The notes under the pieces: generated by a model
Seen by the model: the letters and a program-made list of their open reading frames with translations, nothing else
What the model was told of the DNA's origin: nothing
The model's database searches: none
Part shown: positions 43,288 to 53,852 of the stretch, one piece after another
Numbering within the stretch: the stretch's first letter is position 1
Layout: the number at the start of each line of letters is the position of its first letter
Position numbers and translations under genes: made by a program
DNA from: Lineus longissimus
Lineage: Eukaryota > Nemertea > Pilidiophora > Heteronemertea > Lineidae
NCBI RefSeq assembly: GCF_910592395.1
Contig: NC_088311.1
Location: 12,900,501 to 12,964,500, forward strand
Reading direction: 5' to 3'
Length of the DNA: 64,000 nt

Positions 43288-44196
43288 TTAGTCAATGGCG
43301 TTTTCATTGGTGTAGTTGATGGATTGACATTGTCTTGCACTTTGAGTAAATGTCTGTGGTTCCAACGGTATTGATATCCTCCCTGTGGTGCCTGTACATA
43401 ATAGGATCTTGGCTCGTCCGCCTTCCTCACGACAATGGCGGTTTTGTTGCATCCTCACAGCGTCTCCAGGCGCAAGTGGTGATAATGGCCTGAACGATTT
43501 GTCCCCACATTTCCATTGGATTGTTCTTAGTTCAGTAAGTCTTTTTCTCACTTTTGTTGGCTCTTTTAATTCTGGCTTAAGAAGTTCCTCATCTACCGGG
43601 ATTTGAGTTTTTGTGCGTCGCGATATGTTGCGTTGCGCTTGTGACCCGAGCACAGCGTCCCTAGGAATATTTCTCCAGTTCAGCAGATTCATTTGGAAAT
43701 CAGAACCATCACGCATGGATTTTTCAAGCAGTCTCTTGGCAGATTGTACAGCTTTTTCAGCCAACCCATTACTACTGTGAAAGTTTGCACTGCTGTTGGT
43801 GTGCTTAAATCCCCAGTCACTGGAAAATTGTCTGCATTCCTGAGAATTGTATTGTGGCCCTGGATCCGAGATTACTAGATCAAGGACACCGAAGCGCGCA
43901 AAGTGAGTTTTGAGTCTGTCAGTTATCACCTTGGTGGTTGTGCTTTTTAACTTATCGATCTCAAACCACCCAGAGTATGAATCAACGGTAACTAGATATT
44001 GATCATTGTCCCATTGAAATAAGTTTGTTCCAATGATGGACCAAGGCCTTGTAGCCATCGGATAATGCATCATTGGCTGATACATTTTCTGGCTCAAACA
44101 GACGTTACAAGTTTTTACCATGGCCTCAATATCTCCATTCATAGTGGTCCAAAACAGAATGTCCCTGGCTCGAAGCTTGGTTGTTTCACAGCCCAT
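43288..44196 (-). CDS. Gypsy integrase, long ORF (element 3)
   Basis: 302 codons. It starts inside the zinc module (H residues upstream at about 44200; CNVCLSQK visible). Core: TNLFQWDNDQYLVTVDSYSGWFEI, VISDPGPQYNSQEC (second Asp) and NGLAEKAVQSAKRLLEKS (Glu), the K02A2.6-like gypsy pattern. At the first catalytic position the usual 'D.F' reads TNLF, so the first Asp appears replaced by Asn, and VDSYSGW follows as usual. The C-terminus is Lys/Arg rich and followed by a Ser/Thr/Pro tail. Confidence 0.8.
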   Translation of the reverse strand: MGCETTKLRARDILFWTTMNGDIEAMVKTCNVCLSQKMYQPMMHYPMATRPWSIIGTNLFQWDNDQYLVTVDSYSGWFEIDKLKSTTTKVITDRLKTHFARFGVLDLVISDPGPQYNSQECRQFSSDWGFKHTNSSANFHSSNGLAEKAVQSAKRLLEKSMRDGSDFQMNLLNWRNIPRDAVLGSQAQRNISRRTKTQIPVDEELLKPELKEPTKVRKRLTELRTIQWKCGDKSFRPLSPLAPGDAVRMQQNRHCREEGGRAKILLCTGTTGRISIPLEPQTFTQSARQCQSINYTNENAID

Positions 44197-44383
44197 ATGA
44201 CACCATGAGCATGTCCCATGTACTCGTTCTGTAGTTAAGCTGGAACTAAAATTTTGTGTCCTTTGAAGATCACAGCATCATTGACCATAAGTTAGTCAGA
44301 AGTAAGTTTTCAGTTCTCGCAAAACCTGATTTTCCTTGGTTGGCCAGCCTGCGAGAATTACTCTGCTCAGTTTACTCAACACT

Positions 44384-44949
44384 TCATCCTTGGCACTGCA
44401 ATTTCGTGTTTGAGATCGGGAGAATGCTCAGAACGTCATAGTCATTTAGTTCTTCTTCCAGCTGAGCCTCGTGTTTGTCAAAGGGCAGATATGCGCGAGA
44501 TAGGGTATCTGCGATGAACAGTTCTTTGCCTGGTTTATACACAAGTTCAAAGTTATACTTCTGTAGTGGGAGAAGTAGGCGTTGTAGCCTGGCAGGTGCA
44601 GCTGATAGTGGTTTTTTGACTATCCAGATTAACGGTTGATGGTCACTTTCGACGGTTATTTTCTTTCCATAAATATAATCATGGAATTTGGTGCATGTAA
44701 ACACCGCGGCCAAGAGTTCCTTTTCAATTTGGGCATATCTGGTTTCCACATATAATAAGACATGGCTCTCGACACAAATGCTACAGGTCTGCCGTGTTGC
44801 AAACACGCAGCCCTGATTCCGCTTTTTGAGCTGTCACACGTGAGAGTGACTTCCTCCTTGACATTGAAAAATGCTAGTGAAGTAGCCTCAGCGATGGTAT
44901 GCTTTATGTCCTGGAAAGCTTTTTCCTGTGGATGGTCCCAATGCCACAT
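44384..44949 (-). pseudogene. Gypsy RNase H, element 3
   Basis: Two frames. 44656-44949 has HWDHPQEKAFQDIK and TLTCDSSKSGIRAACLQ (first Asp). 44384-44806 has RYAQIEKELLAAVF, ITVESDHQPLIWI (later Asp) and PARLQRLLLPLQKYNFEL with KPGKELFIADTLSRA. They are offset by a frameshift near 44740. Confidence 0.8.
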
Positions 44950-44992
44950 GACATCTTTACGGAGAAGCTGATTTAGCGGCGCAGTTTTTTCA

Positions 44993-45642
44993 CTATTTCA
45001 CCATTCCCATGAAACGGCGAACACCTGCAGTATCCTGAGGTTCAGGCATCTCGGTTATTGCCTTAACCTTGGCAGGATCTGGCTTTAAACCTTGATCGTT
45101 CATCAAGTGACCCATGTACGGCGCTTGCGTAACCTTATACTGCAGTTTCCTGAGTGTAGCTTTTACACCACATTCGACTAGACGTTTACAAACTTTGTCA
45201 ACATTGGAATCATGATCATCTGAATCATCACCTGGCACAAACATATTGTCCATGATGGATTCTACAGGGTGACCGGCAAGCATGTGGTCTATTGTCTGTT
45301 GCCAAACATCACTGGCTGAACAGGTACCCATCGGCTTCCTGAGGTATCGAAAACGACCAAACGGAGTCCCGAATGTCGTCAAATACGATGACTCCTCGTC
45401 TAGCGGTATATGATAGTAGGCTTGGCTTACGTCATTACGGTGAAGTACTTGGCATTAGGCATGTTGGAGACAACTTGTTCGATTGTTCTTGTAGGGTAGT
45501 GTGGCCTCTTGATCGCTTTGTTCAAGTCTCCTGGATCAATGCACACTCTTATTTTATAGGTTCCTTTCTTTGTAGTCACTACTAATGACGAGACGCAATC
45601 AGTTGGTTCTTTGACGCTGGTTAGGATTCCATCCGGAACCAT
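44993..45642 (-). pseudogene. Gypsy reverse transcriptase, element 3
   Basis: 45427-45642 holds the fingers (SLVVTTKKGTYKIRVCIDPGDLNKAIKR). After a break near 45400, 44993-45382 reads TTFGTPFGRFRYLRKPMG, then VESIMDNMFVPGDD, where the Y-x-D-D box appears as I-M-D-N (second Asp lost), then APYMGHLMNDQGLKPDPAKV and RRFMGMV. Broken and probably catalytically dead. Confidence 0.8.
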
Positions 45643-45657
45643 TTCTTTTAACTTATC

Positions 45658-46141
45658 TTAAGGTCTCAGGCGAATGGCAACTGGTACGTTTTTGACAGGT
45701 CGCACAACGGATGAGACACTTGGATCCAATGTTATCTTATATTCAACAGGCAATTTTCCTAGCTTCCCATCGAATAATTCAGGGTATTTTTTTAATACAC
45801 CGGGTAATTCGGTTGCCTTGGCCTTGTCGACCTGGAACACCTCTGAGCTGAGAGTCAGAAGTCCCAAACGGAGACTGTCTTTCAGACTCAACAACGTTTT
45901 GACCTCTTGATCCACGATATGAAATTCAAGAGTGCTCTCCTGGTTTTTGTGTGCGCAAGACAGCTTGACGATGCCTACAGACTTTGTGGCATCACCGCCA
46001 AAACCAATCAGTCATACTGTTTTAGACACATCTAGTTTTCCTTTAAGACACCGCATTTTCACTAAGCTCATGATATTGCACTTAGCCCCAGTGTCCACTT
46101 TCATCGTTGTCTTGACATTGTTCACATCTAGCACAACATGA
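45658..46141 (-). pseudogene. Gypsy aspartic protease region, element 3
   Basis: On the minus strand MKVDTGAKCNIMS (DTG active site) lies near 46075-46105. A TAA-type break near 46015 separates it from the frame 45658-45915, LLSLKDSLRLGLLTL ... VLKKYPELFDGKLGKLP, the lead into RT. Confidence 0.7.
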
Positions 46142-46158
46142 ATGTCCTCTTTGGATCC

Positions 46159-47117
46159 TCATTGTTTTTCTACAGTTTCAATGTAGAGCGTATCAGGAAA
46201 ACTCATTGTACATTTCGAGCTCACCGACAGTTTTTCTAGGGTTCCCGCGCGGGTTGTGGTTATTATGCAGCGTAGCGCGGCATACGGACGTGAAATGATT
46301 CCACTTAGTGCATTTGGTGCACTGTTTACCATAGGCTGGGCACACAGATCTAGACTTGTCTGTATGTTTTTGGTACCCGCAATAATCACATTTGCCTCCA
46401 GATTAAGGCATTTCTGAGCATTTCCCTTGCATGGGTTTGAATTTGCGATTAAATTGGGGCTTGGAAGTCATAGTGTCCGGTTTAGGAAACTGTTTTTTTC
46501 TAACGTAATGCACATCCTTGTCAGGGCTTATTTCCTTCACATCCTTTTCGGAGATTTCATGCACTTGGCAGAATCTTATTGCTTTTTTCGAGTGTAAGAT
46601 CGTTTTCGCGCAGCAAGATCTTCCTGACATTTTCTTTCGTTATGCCAATGACAATCCGATCGCAGATCAGGTCCTTTAGTTCCCTATACTCACAATTGTT
46701 GGCTCTGGTTTTCAAATCAGACAGGAATGTAGTAAACGACTCCCCGGATTGCTGTGCACGATAATTGAACTTGAACCGCTCCATGATCAAGTTTGTTCTG
46801 GGGTTACAAAGTTCCTTGAATTTCTGTTTCAGGACAACTTGATTGTCCCTACTTTCAGCGGCGACTGCCGCAAGATGTGGACCCCCTGCTGGGTTGTCTC
46901 TCGCGGGCAGTGCTGGTGCATAAAAGAACAAGCGTTCTCTATCGATGGCTTCACTGCCAGCAAGGTTGAGCAATATGGCAGCTTTGACTGCATTCCCTTT
47001 GTCACTGTAGCCAGCATTGATGTATATATCGTTCTCTCTTTCAAACACACGCCAGTTTTCTGCGATGTTGCCCTCAAAGCTGAGAGCTGTTGGCTTCCGA
47101 AGCCTGACGTCCGCCAT
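46159..47117 (-). pseudogene. Gypsy gag, element 3
   Basis: 46557-47117: ATG at 47117 (MADVRLRKPTALSF), EGNIAENWRVFERENDIYI, AAILLNLAGSEA and FTTFLSDLKTRANNCEY...LICDRIVIGI, the Gag capsid of K02A2.6-type gypsy elements. The next frame (46403-46630) continues with LHSKKAIRFCQVHEIS. A Cys-rich region follows in changing frames (about 46250-46410). Stops after the capsid region. Confidence 0.8.
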
Positions 47118-47243
47118 GTTGTTTTTGTTTACAGGTGGAGTAAGGGCGAGAAAACTGTCCTTTTCAGACCTTTCAAAAGTTCATTTTGTGTTCATAAGAG
47201 GTTGACTACCTGCTTGGGTTCTTCATTGTTCCATATTACTAGA

Positions 47244-47261
47244 ACTGTCACTCTGACACCA
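47244..47261 (-). promoter_or_regulatory. Primer-binding site, gypsy element 3
   Basis: Minus TGGTGTCAGAGTGACAG begins at the base next to the 5' LTR. The tRNA is not assigned. Confidence 0.65.
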
Positions 47262-47422
47262 TGTAAATAACTCGTATCTTGAGATCAAATATGAACAAAT
47301 ATGAAATATGTTTATTACGACAGCCTCGTGCTACAGTGCGCGATCCACACAGGTGGCGCCTCTATCGTTACAGAGCAGAACTAATTGTCTCATGGTTGTG
47401 ACGGTTCATGACCGACTTTACA
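47262..47422 (-). repeat. LTR (5') of gypsy element 3
   Basis: TGTAAATAACTCG ... CCGACTTTACA, 161 bp. Confidence 0.9.
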
Positions 47423-47645
47423 TACTATTACAATACAGGTTTTTTATTTGACCTAATTTTCAAGGTCACATAGGTAAAATGGCGTAAATTGGCTGTTGGA
47501 GTGTAACTATGGCACGTTTCTTAACTGCTAAAGCTATGAACTCGAAATTTGATACATATGACTCCCTACGTAATGTTACCACGGACACTGAATTTCGATC
47601 CATTCTGATTCTTGACTTGACCACCAAGAGGCCAAAACTAACAAG
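47423..47645 (-). repeat. HINE-like repeat, right remainder of the unit split by gypsy 3
   Basis: GGTTTTTTATTTGACCTAATTTTCAAGGTCAC, GGCGTAAATTGGC and GGCACGTTTCTTAAC follow in the order of an intact reverse unit. Confidence 0.65.
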
Positions 47646-48897
47646 AAATGTTTTTAAAAAAACATAGGGCGGTTGTTTTTGATATGTAAGAAATTTATTG
47701 GTGAATGGGAAAATAAGTTTTTAGTAGGAATTTGGTAGGAAGGTAATGGAAATTACTAGTACTTGTACGGTACTTTTAATGTTTATTGTCTATCCGAGTG
47801 ATGAAAATTATGTAATTTTTAAGTTGGAATACATGTAATGTAATTCAATTAGAAATTGGAATATTGCTTTGTTTCTTTCTGTTGCATAGGTTGCAGGGAT
47901 CCCAGGGTAAAATTTTTGATTAGACAGTGGAAATGACATTTAAGATCATCTTAGGCATAATCCGGAAGGTCCTCTGTTATGGCGTTCTTGTGCCTAAGAG
48001 AAGATGGATAATACAATTTGTATGAAAGTCAATGCGAGCAATCTATATGGCTGCATAATGCTGCCTCGGTCCACTTAGGCAGCGATATGCGTGGCATCAT
48101 CCAATTTTTCTTAGGCACAAGGACAATGTGACAGAGGAGTGTCCTGACTGAAGTAAGTTGATCTTGGATGTGGACATGCAGGTTTCAGAAGACTTTGGGT
48201 TCATAAGTGAGCATGAATTGTCAACGAGCATGATTCGCATGGGATCATGATTCATAGCCAACTAGTAAGAAGGGCTGATTTGCAGGAGAATATGATTCAA
48301 AAGTGAGCATGATCAGTAGGTACCAAGTACCCTGGTAGGATGATTTGTAAGAGATCTGGATTTGCAAGAGCATGATTTGCAATGGAGCATGAATCACAAG
48401 GGAGAATGATTCAGAAGAGACCAGGACACATAATAGTTATTTTGAATCGAGGATGAAGAGCATCTTTAACTGCTCGCATTAATTAATGCAGTTTTTGTGG
48501 AAATGGGGAAGGGAAGAGATGATGTATGACCAGTGAAAGGTCGGAAATGGAAATAGTGAATGGACATGAAACATACTTTAAGAACTTAATTTTTTTATGA
48601 AAATAAAACATGTATATGTATGGATTGATTATCTAAAAGTGACATGGCAAGTATGAAGTGGATGCTTTAGAAACAAAAATAAAATGTGTGGCTGTCTAGG
48701 AAAACCAGTCACATGGTGAAAATTGAGTTAGCTGTCATTCCGGAGTACTTTGCAATAAAGTTAAATTGTCTTTTTTCAATTTTTACAGTAGGTTTTGTTT
48801 TGTTTTGGTCCATTTTAGAGAAATAGAAGTTTTTATTCAGCAAAAAAAAAGCGTAAATGAGTAGGAATCTATGAGACAACTAGAGAGTTAGTGATTG
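47646..48897. other. AT-rich spacer with a small hairpin element and degenerate short repeats
   Basis: 47985-48123: arms TTCTTGTGCCTAAGA and TCTTAGGCACAAG form a ~139-bp inverted-repeat element. 48180-48420: irregular repeats of 'GAGCATGATTYRYAA' type. No gene. Confidence 0.5.
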
Positions 48898-48913
48898 CTC
48901 GCAATCACTGTTG

Positions 48914-50150
48914 ATGCCTCCGCTAAACATTGCAGCTGAGCCATGGTGTCTATCAAACGTGGGAAAATAGTATGGCAATGTAACTGTTCTTGACATAAAA
49001 GCGTGATGGTGAATCTGATGGTGAACAATATTACAACAACTGCAGTTGTTGTAATATTGTTTTAGGGTGCAGTTAGAATAGACGTATAAGTAATAAATGG
49101 CTTAACAAAAGAATTAGGCCACGACCATGATGAAACCTTTTTGCCAGCACACACGTTTTTTAATGGATAACATGTTCTTACTATGATGTAACTAAAGCCA
49201 TTGCGGCCATAATGGTCATCCGATGACGCCGAGTTTTGAAAGCAACGTTCCCCCAGTATGTACAAATGTACCATCCAAAAATGTAATCAATCTGCTCAAT
49301 CGTTCTCTGTTTAATTGACGGACACCAAAATCAGGATGGCTGCCATGGCGGCCATACTGGTCATCCGATGACGCCGAGTTTCGAAAGCAACGTTCCCCGA
49401 GTATGTACAAATGTACCATCCAAAAATGTGATCAATCTGCTCAATCGTTATGCGTTAAATTAACGGACACCAAAATCAAGATGGCTGCCATGGTGGACAT
49501 ACTGGTCATCCGATGACGCTGAGTTTCGAAAGCAACGTTTCCCCAGTATGTACAAATGTACCATCCAAAAATGTAATCAATCTGCTGAATCGTTCTCCGT
49601 TTAATTGACAGACACCAAAATCAAGGTGGCTGCCATGGTGGCCATACTGGTCATCTAATGACGCCGAGTTTCAAAAGCAAAGTTCCCCCAGTATGTTCAG
49701 ATGTACCATCCAAAAATGTAATCAACCTGCTCAATCGTTCTCCGTTAAATTGACGGACACCAAAATCAAGATGGCTGCCATGGCGGCCATACTGGTCATC
49801 CGATGACGCCGAGTTTCGAAAGCAACGTTCTTCCAGTATGTACAAATGTACCATCCAAAAATGTAATCAATCTGCTCAATCGTTCTCCGTTAAATTAACG
49901 GACACCAAAATCAAGATGGCTGCCATGGCGGCCATACTGGTCATCCGATGACGCCGAGTTTCGAAAGCAACGTTCCCCGAGTATGTACAAATGTACCATC
50001 CAAAATTGTAATCAATCTGCTCAATCGTTCTCCATTAAATTAATGTACACCAAAAGTTTGGTCGGGACGGCCCGACGTACGGACGGACGTATGGACGTAC
50101 GGAAAACCCGAAAACATAATGCCTCCGCTTTCGCTAAAGCGGAGGCATAA
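48914..50150 (+). mobile_element. Pearl/CvA-like (HINE-type) element with 145-bp core repeats and 3' hairpin
   Basis: The left end has ATGCCTCCGCT (48914-48924). The right end is a 13-bp-stem hairpin, ATGCCTCCGCTTT-CGCT-AAAGCGGAGGCAT (50119-50148), followed by A's. Before it is a GACGGACGTACGG microsatellite (50060-50101). The core is six ~145-bp units. Core repeats plus ACGG-type microsatellite plus hairpin is the layout of bivalve pearl elements, which are now linked to Helentrons. No protein is encoded. Confidence 0.7.
49195..50060. repeat. Tandem array, six 145-bp units
   Basis: ACCATCC recurs at 49270, 49415, 49560, 49705, 49850 and 49995, exactly 145 bp apart. Each unit has CATCCGATGACGCCGAGTTTC, AAGCAACGTTCCCC, TACAAATGTACCATCC and CAAGATGGCTGCCATGG. 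The minus-strand ORFs here are repeats of one chance frame. Confidence 0.95.
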
Positions 50151-50259
50151 AAAGGGATTTTGCAGGGTTTCATCATTTCTGACATGTGAGTGGTTTTCCT
50201 AGGCAGCCACACTATTGTCTAAGTACTATGAGAAGGAAGTATTCTGCCCCATCTGTGTG

Positions 50260-50615
50260 ACTGTCACAAGAGATACCTTATAATACGCGTATGAAAATAT
50301 ACTTTGTTTTGGGGTAAGACACAAATCTTATGATAAACTAAAAATGCTGAAGTGAACACAGTCACATAGTTTACGAAATTTGGCAGATTTCCGATACTAT
50401 TAGACATTTAAGAATACACAAACGAATCATTGTCACAAGACATACAATTATAATATGCGTATCAAAATATATATTTTGTTCTGACCCTGAGGTAAGACAC
50501 AAACGGTATGATAAACTGAAAATGTCGAAGTGAACACAATCACATAGTTTACAAAATTTGGCAGATTTCCGATACTAAGACATTTCAGAATACACAAACG
50601 ACTGATTGTCACAAA
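50260..50615. repeat. Two tandem ~172-bp units
   Basis: TGTCACAAGA...ATAATRYGCGTAT, GGTAAGACACAAA, AGTGAACACARTCACATAG, TTGGCAGATTTCCGATACTA and ACACAAACGA recur in the same order starting near 50262 and 50431, and a third unit starts at 50607. Confidence 0.85.
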
Positions 50616-50620
50616 ATAAA

Positions 50621-50875
50621 AACATTAAATTGAAATTCCAACACAAATAATGCAGAATTCAGGAAGCTGATGCATTCTCTCTCTTTGGGAAATAAAAGTT
50701 TAAAAGAGTGAGTGGGGTCACATAAAACATTAAATTGAAATTCCAACACAAATAATGCAGAATTCAGGAAGCTGATGCATTCTCTCTCTTTGGGCAATAA
50801 CATTTTAAAAGGGTGAGTGGGGTCACATAAAACATTAAATTGAAATTCCAACACAAATAATGCAGAATTCAGAAT
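50621..50875. repeat. 105-bp tandem repeat, ~2.4 copies
   Basis: AACATTAAATTGAAATTCC starts at 50621, 50726 and 50831. The minus-strand 123-codon frame across it is a repeat artefact. Confidence 0.95.
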
Positions 50876-50881
50876 ACAGAA

Positions 50882-51290
50882 ACATAAGCCTTTTATACAT
50901 AGAATGCACTCCTGGCTGTAAATGTACATGACCCATGTACACCAAAACATGTGATGTGAGTGAGGACAGTACCACTGCATGCTGGCCTGTCGTCGTTGGC
51001 AGGTCCCTGTTCAAAATTGTGTGACTAGCCTACATCTTTACATGTTCTTTTTGTTGTGCCGAAGTCGTGGTAGAGCTAACCCTTTCTTTGTGCAGTTTGT
51101 GACATAGTCTAACTTTAGTACACACCACCATGACATGCATTACAAAAACATAGGACTTTTATACATAGAATGCACTGCTGGCTGTAAATGTACATGACCC
51201 ATGTACACCAAAACATGTGATCTGAGGACAGTGCCGGTGCATGCTGGCCTGTCATCGTTGGCAGGTCCCTGTTCAAAATTGTGTGACTAA
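50882..51290. repeat. Duplicated ~145-bp segment, 266 bp apart
   Basis: ACATAAGCCTTTTATACATAG...GTGTGACTAG at 50882-51028 and again at 51148-51289 with small changes (including an 8-bp deletion near 51220). Confidence 0.9.
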
Positions 51291-51970
51291 CATCGATTTC
51301 TAGGTACTGAGATTGCTGTACTATGTCCTTATGGATAGAATGCCACAGTTATGCAAACTTACTTGTGTGCTTATTGAATGAAAATTGACCGAATTGAAAT
51401 TGACATTTTTTTAACCGAATGTTTCGGATGAGTTGCGATTTGGTAAATCTCGCAAATATCGCATAAGTACAGCTCGACAATACGCTCAACAAACATCAAA
51501 TTGGTTTACGATATAGTGAAAATAATTACCTTATGGTGTGTGGCTACATCCCATATCCATTGGGCTTTATGGTGGAAAATTATCATATTATGAGTTATCG
51601 AATAATTCTTAGACAAGTGTTCTTCCCCAAGGCAGAATTATATGATTGGCGTCGCTAAATCACTTGGCCTTTTTCTTTGATTGCTGAGATGGTCCCGGTC
51701 TCAGAAGAATAAAGCAGACATTTTGATGACGCTAGCTCATGTATTGATGACGTTTTATGTATTTTGTGTTCGAAAGTTGAAACATGGCAATTACAGAAGG
51801 GCGTCTAGGTATTTGAATTGTTGTAACTTTGATGGTACAAACTTTGGACGCCCTAAAAAAGGTAAAGAGTGCAATATCTTGCTTGTTTGTTATGATATTT
51901 TTATGGTAGGTACTCCAAGCAACGATGCATCACATGTAATACCGACTTTGGTTCGACTTATATACTATAC
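51291..51970. other. No gene supported; piece of the HINE-like family at the right edge
   Basis: TTTTTATGGTAGGTACTCCAAGCAACGATGCATCACATG at 51897-51936 is a diverged copy of the HINE-like motif. The rest is featureless. Confidence 0.4.
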
Positions 51971-52889
51971 ATGAGGGGTTCAGGCGCAAAACCCCGTAAA
52001 CGCCATTCCTATGAAAAATGAGATAGCTGTACCAATGTACAGCTTTTGGCATGTAGATGACGTTAGTCAAATCATATTGTTGCAAAATCCCGTAAGTCCC
52101 ATCGTAAATGCCTACCTTAAACCCAGTTTGTTTGCAAAACCCAGTAAACGCCACCACCATATTGGTGCAGAAACACGTAAGTCCCTGAAAGCGAATCACT
52201 GATGAACTGCAGGTCACATGACGCACAAAATGGCGGTGCCCACGTTCGCAAGGCTTTCGCTGTAGAATAGCGTTTTTTTGTCAATTTCTGCTGAATTTAC
52301 GCAAAATTAAGATGAATAAATTTGATTTTAAAAGTTTGGCTTTATGGGAAGGCATTGAATTGAATTGTGCAGAAATTTTCTGAGGTACCCAGTACTGATT
52401 TCATTCACTTATCACAGCAGGATGGCTTGGCCTCCCAAGTGAGGGACAGTCGGTTCGGTAGTTCCTGGCAAACAACACTAACATTCAAAACTATTCACAG
52501 ACAGGAATTTGCTCTTTTATCAATCCAATTTGAGTACATTGCTAACTGTGTGTTGTGTTCTGTTACATTTTCATGCATATTTTTCCAGTGATGGACTTGC
52601 CAGGTTTTGCAAACACAGATTTTTTGGACTAACTGAATTATGCAAAAATAACGCATTTGGACTTACAGAGTTTTGCCGCCAATATCAATCAAAATTGCTT
52701 AATAACTAGTTTTCATAATAAAGGTTAATTTTTGAAATTCTGGCCTTTTGTTTACCACCCAATAACTATTTGATTACAATGAGAGTTAAACCAGTAACCA
52801 ATGAACCTACTCCCAAACAAAAAGTCTTGTTTTAAAACAATAGGGGTATTGTGTGTGGACTTACTGGGTTTTGCGCCTGAACCCCTCAT
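51971..52889. mobile_element. 919-bp TIR element with clustered inverted subterminal motifs
   Basis: Terminal repeats ATGAGGGGTTCAGGCGCAAAACCC (51971-51994) and its complement (52866-52889). A motif like GCAAAACCCRGTAAGTCC occurs four times in the left 200 bp (about 51983, 52081, 52134, 52166) and four times inverted on the right (about 52592, 52618, 52648, 52858). Repeated subterminal motifs of this kind often bind transposase. No transposase is encoded and the superfamily is unknown. The target duplication is not clear. Confidence 0.7.
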
Positions 52890-53073
52890 ATATGTTTATT
52901 TCGTACTCGTCGGTACAATACAGTGCAAGGGGTGCATTACAAACACTAGTGCATTACAACGCAATATTACAAATAGAAATTAAAGAGGAAGAGAAACTGA
53001 CATCATGTAAGACATGCAAAAACTATGTTCAAAGGTATAAGCAATTAAGAAACGCACAGTACAAATAATATGG

Positions 53074-53190
53074 CTTCAATTTCCCCCCTCGTAAGTATAC
53101 ACATCCCTTTATCCCGGACACATAATATGTCTTCAATTTCCCCCCTCGTAAGTATACACATCCCTTTATCCCGGACACATAATAATTCCC
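53074..53190. repeat. 58-bp tandem repeat, two copies
   Basis: CTTCAATTTCCCCCCTCGTAAG...TCCCGGACACATAAT at 53074 and 53132, identical apart from the edges. Confidence 0.95.
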
Positions 53191-53253
53191 TAATCTGTCC
53201 CGCCAATCTTTTTGCCCCTCTGTTACATTTGACCTCCCAATGTCCTGTGTCAT

Positions 53254-53290
53254 AAACAAGAGGCCCAAGCGCCTGGCGCTCAGCTGAGTT
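53254..53290 (+). repeat. 5'-end-like motif of a HINE-type repeat
   Basis: AACAAGAGGCCCAAGCGCC then GCGCTCAGCTGAG. The last part equals one arm of the hairpin at 61089-61112 (AGCTCAGCT/AGCTGAGCT). Similar AACAAGAGGCCC starts are, as far as I recall, common in mollusc repeats. Confidence 0.45.
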
Positions 53291-53852
53291 GTTGCTGCGT
53301 TGTTCGTATATATTACATTACTCGTCAAACTCTACTAAACTAAGGACTCAAAGCCTAAGGATATTAGCTTCTGGATGTGTAACAGTGAATTACGGTAGAC
53401 TGGCGCAATCTAATTCAAGCAAGCTCCACCCTTGCAATGTGTGCGCAAACAGATAACCTAACCTATATTGGACCATCAATTCTACACACAGCAACATGAT
53501 TCATCCTCAGCTGTTACCATGATGATGATGATGATGATCCTTTTCGCAAATTGGTCGTCTTCTGTCTTTCTTCCATACTTTAGTGCCACCGGATGTAGTC
53601 TGCCCTTGTGGAGGGAGCCTTTCAGCACAGGACACAAGAATCCATGCGAATTGAATCACATGGAGAGACTAGCCCAATCACCCGCTTTTGGCTGGGTAGA
53701 AATGGGTAAATCTCGCAGACTGGACCTTAAACTCTACTGCCGACGTGTGAGGTGGGTCTGACAGATGAGCAAGTAGGGTCCACCTAATGCAGAAGGCACC
53801 AGTTTCCCTAACTAAAAGGGTAACATTAACAAAATGCTCTACCCAACTCTAA
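53291..53852. other. No gene supported
   Basis: It holds an (ATG)n microsatellite at about 53518-53537. A 97-codon frame over it is not recognised. Confidence 0.4.

Larger units (their letters stand above)
42581..47422 (-). mobile_element. Ty3/gypsy retrotransposon 3, 4.84 kb, two 161-bp LTRs
   Basis: LTRs 42581-42741 and 47262-47422 start TGTAA and end TTACA. The element is minus strand with gag, protease, RT, RNase H and integrase in gypsy order, all with frame breaks. It sits inside a reverse HINE-like unit: left flank ...CATATCATACG, right flank ...CAGGTTTTTTATTTGACC, which are adjacent motifs in intact copies. No clean target duplication was found. LTRs differ at about 9-10 positions, so the insertion is not very recent. 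Confidence 0.9.

Noticed and set aside
46749-47270. 173-codon plus ORF
   Set aside because: Antisense to gypsy gag at 46557-47117.
49062-49854. Repeated ~70-codon minus ORFs with MVHLYILGERC
   Set aside because: They arise from the 145-bp array; the same chance frame reappears in each unit.
49195-50060. CRISPR-like array
   Set aside because: Units are contiguous 145-bp repeats without unique spacers, in an animal genome; it is a pearl-like core.
50609-50980. 123-codon minus ORF
   Set aside because: It is the translation of a 105-bp tandem repeat (105 is divisible by 3); the product is a repeated peptide without any family match.
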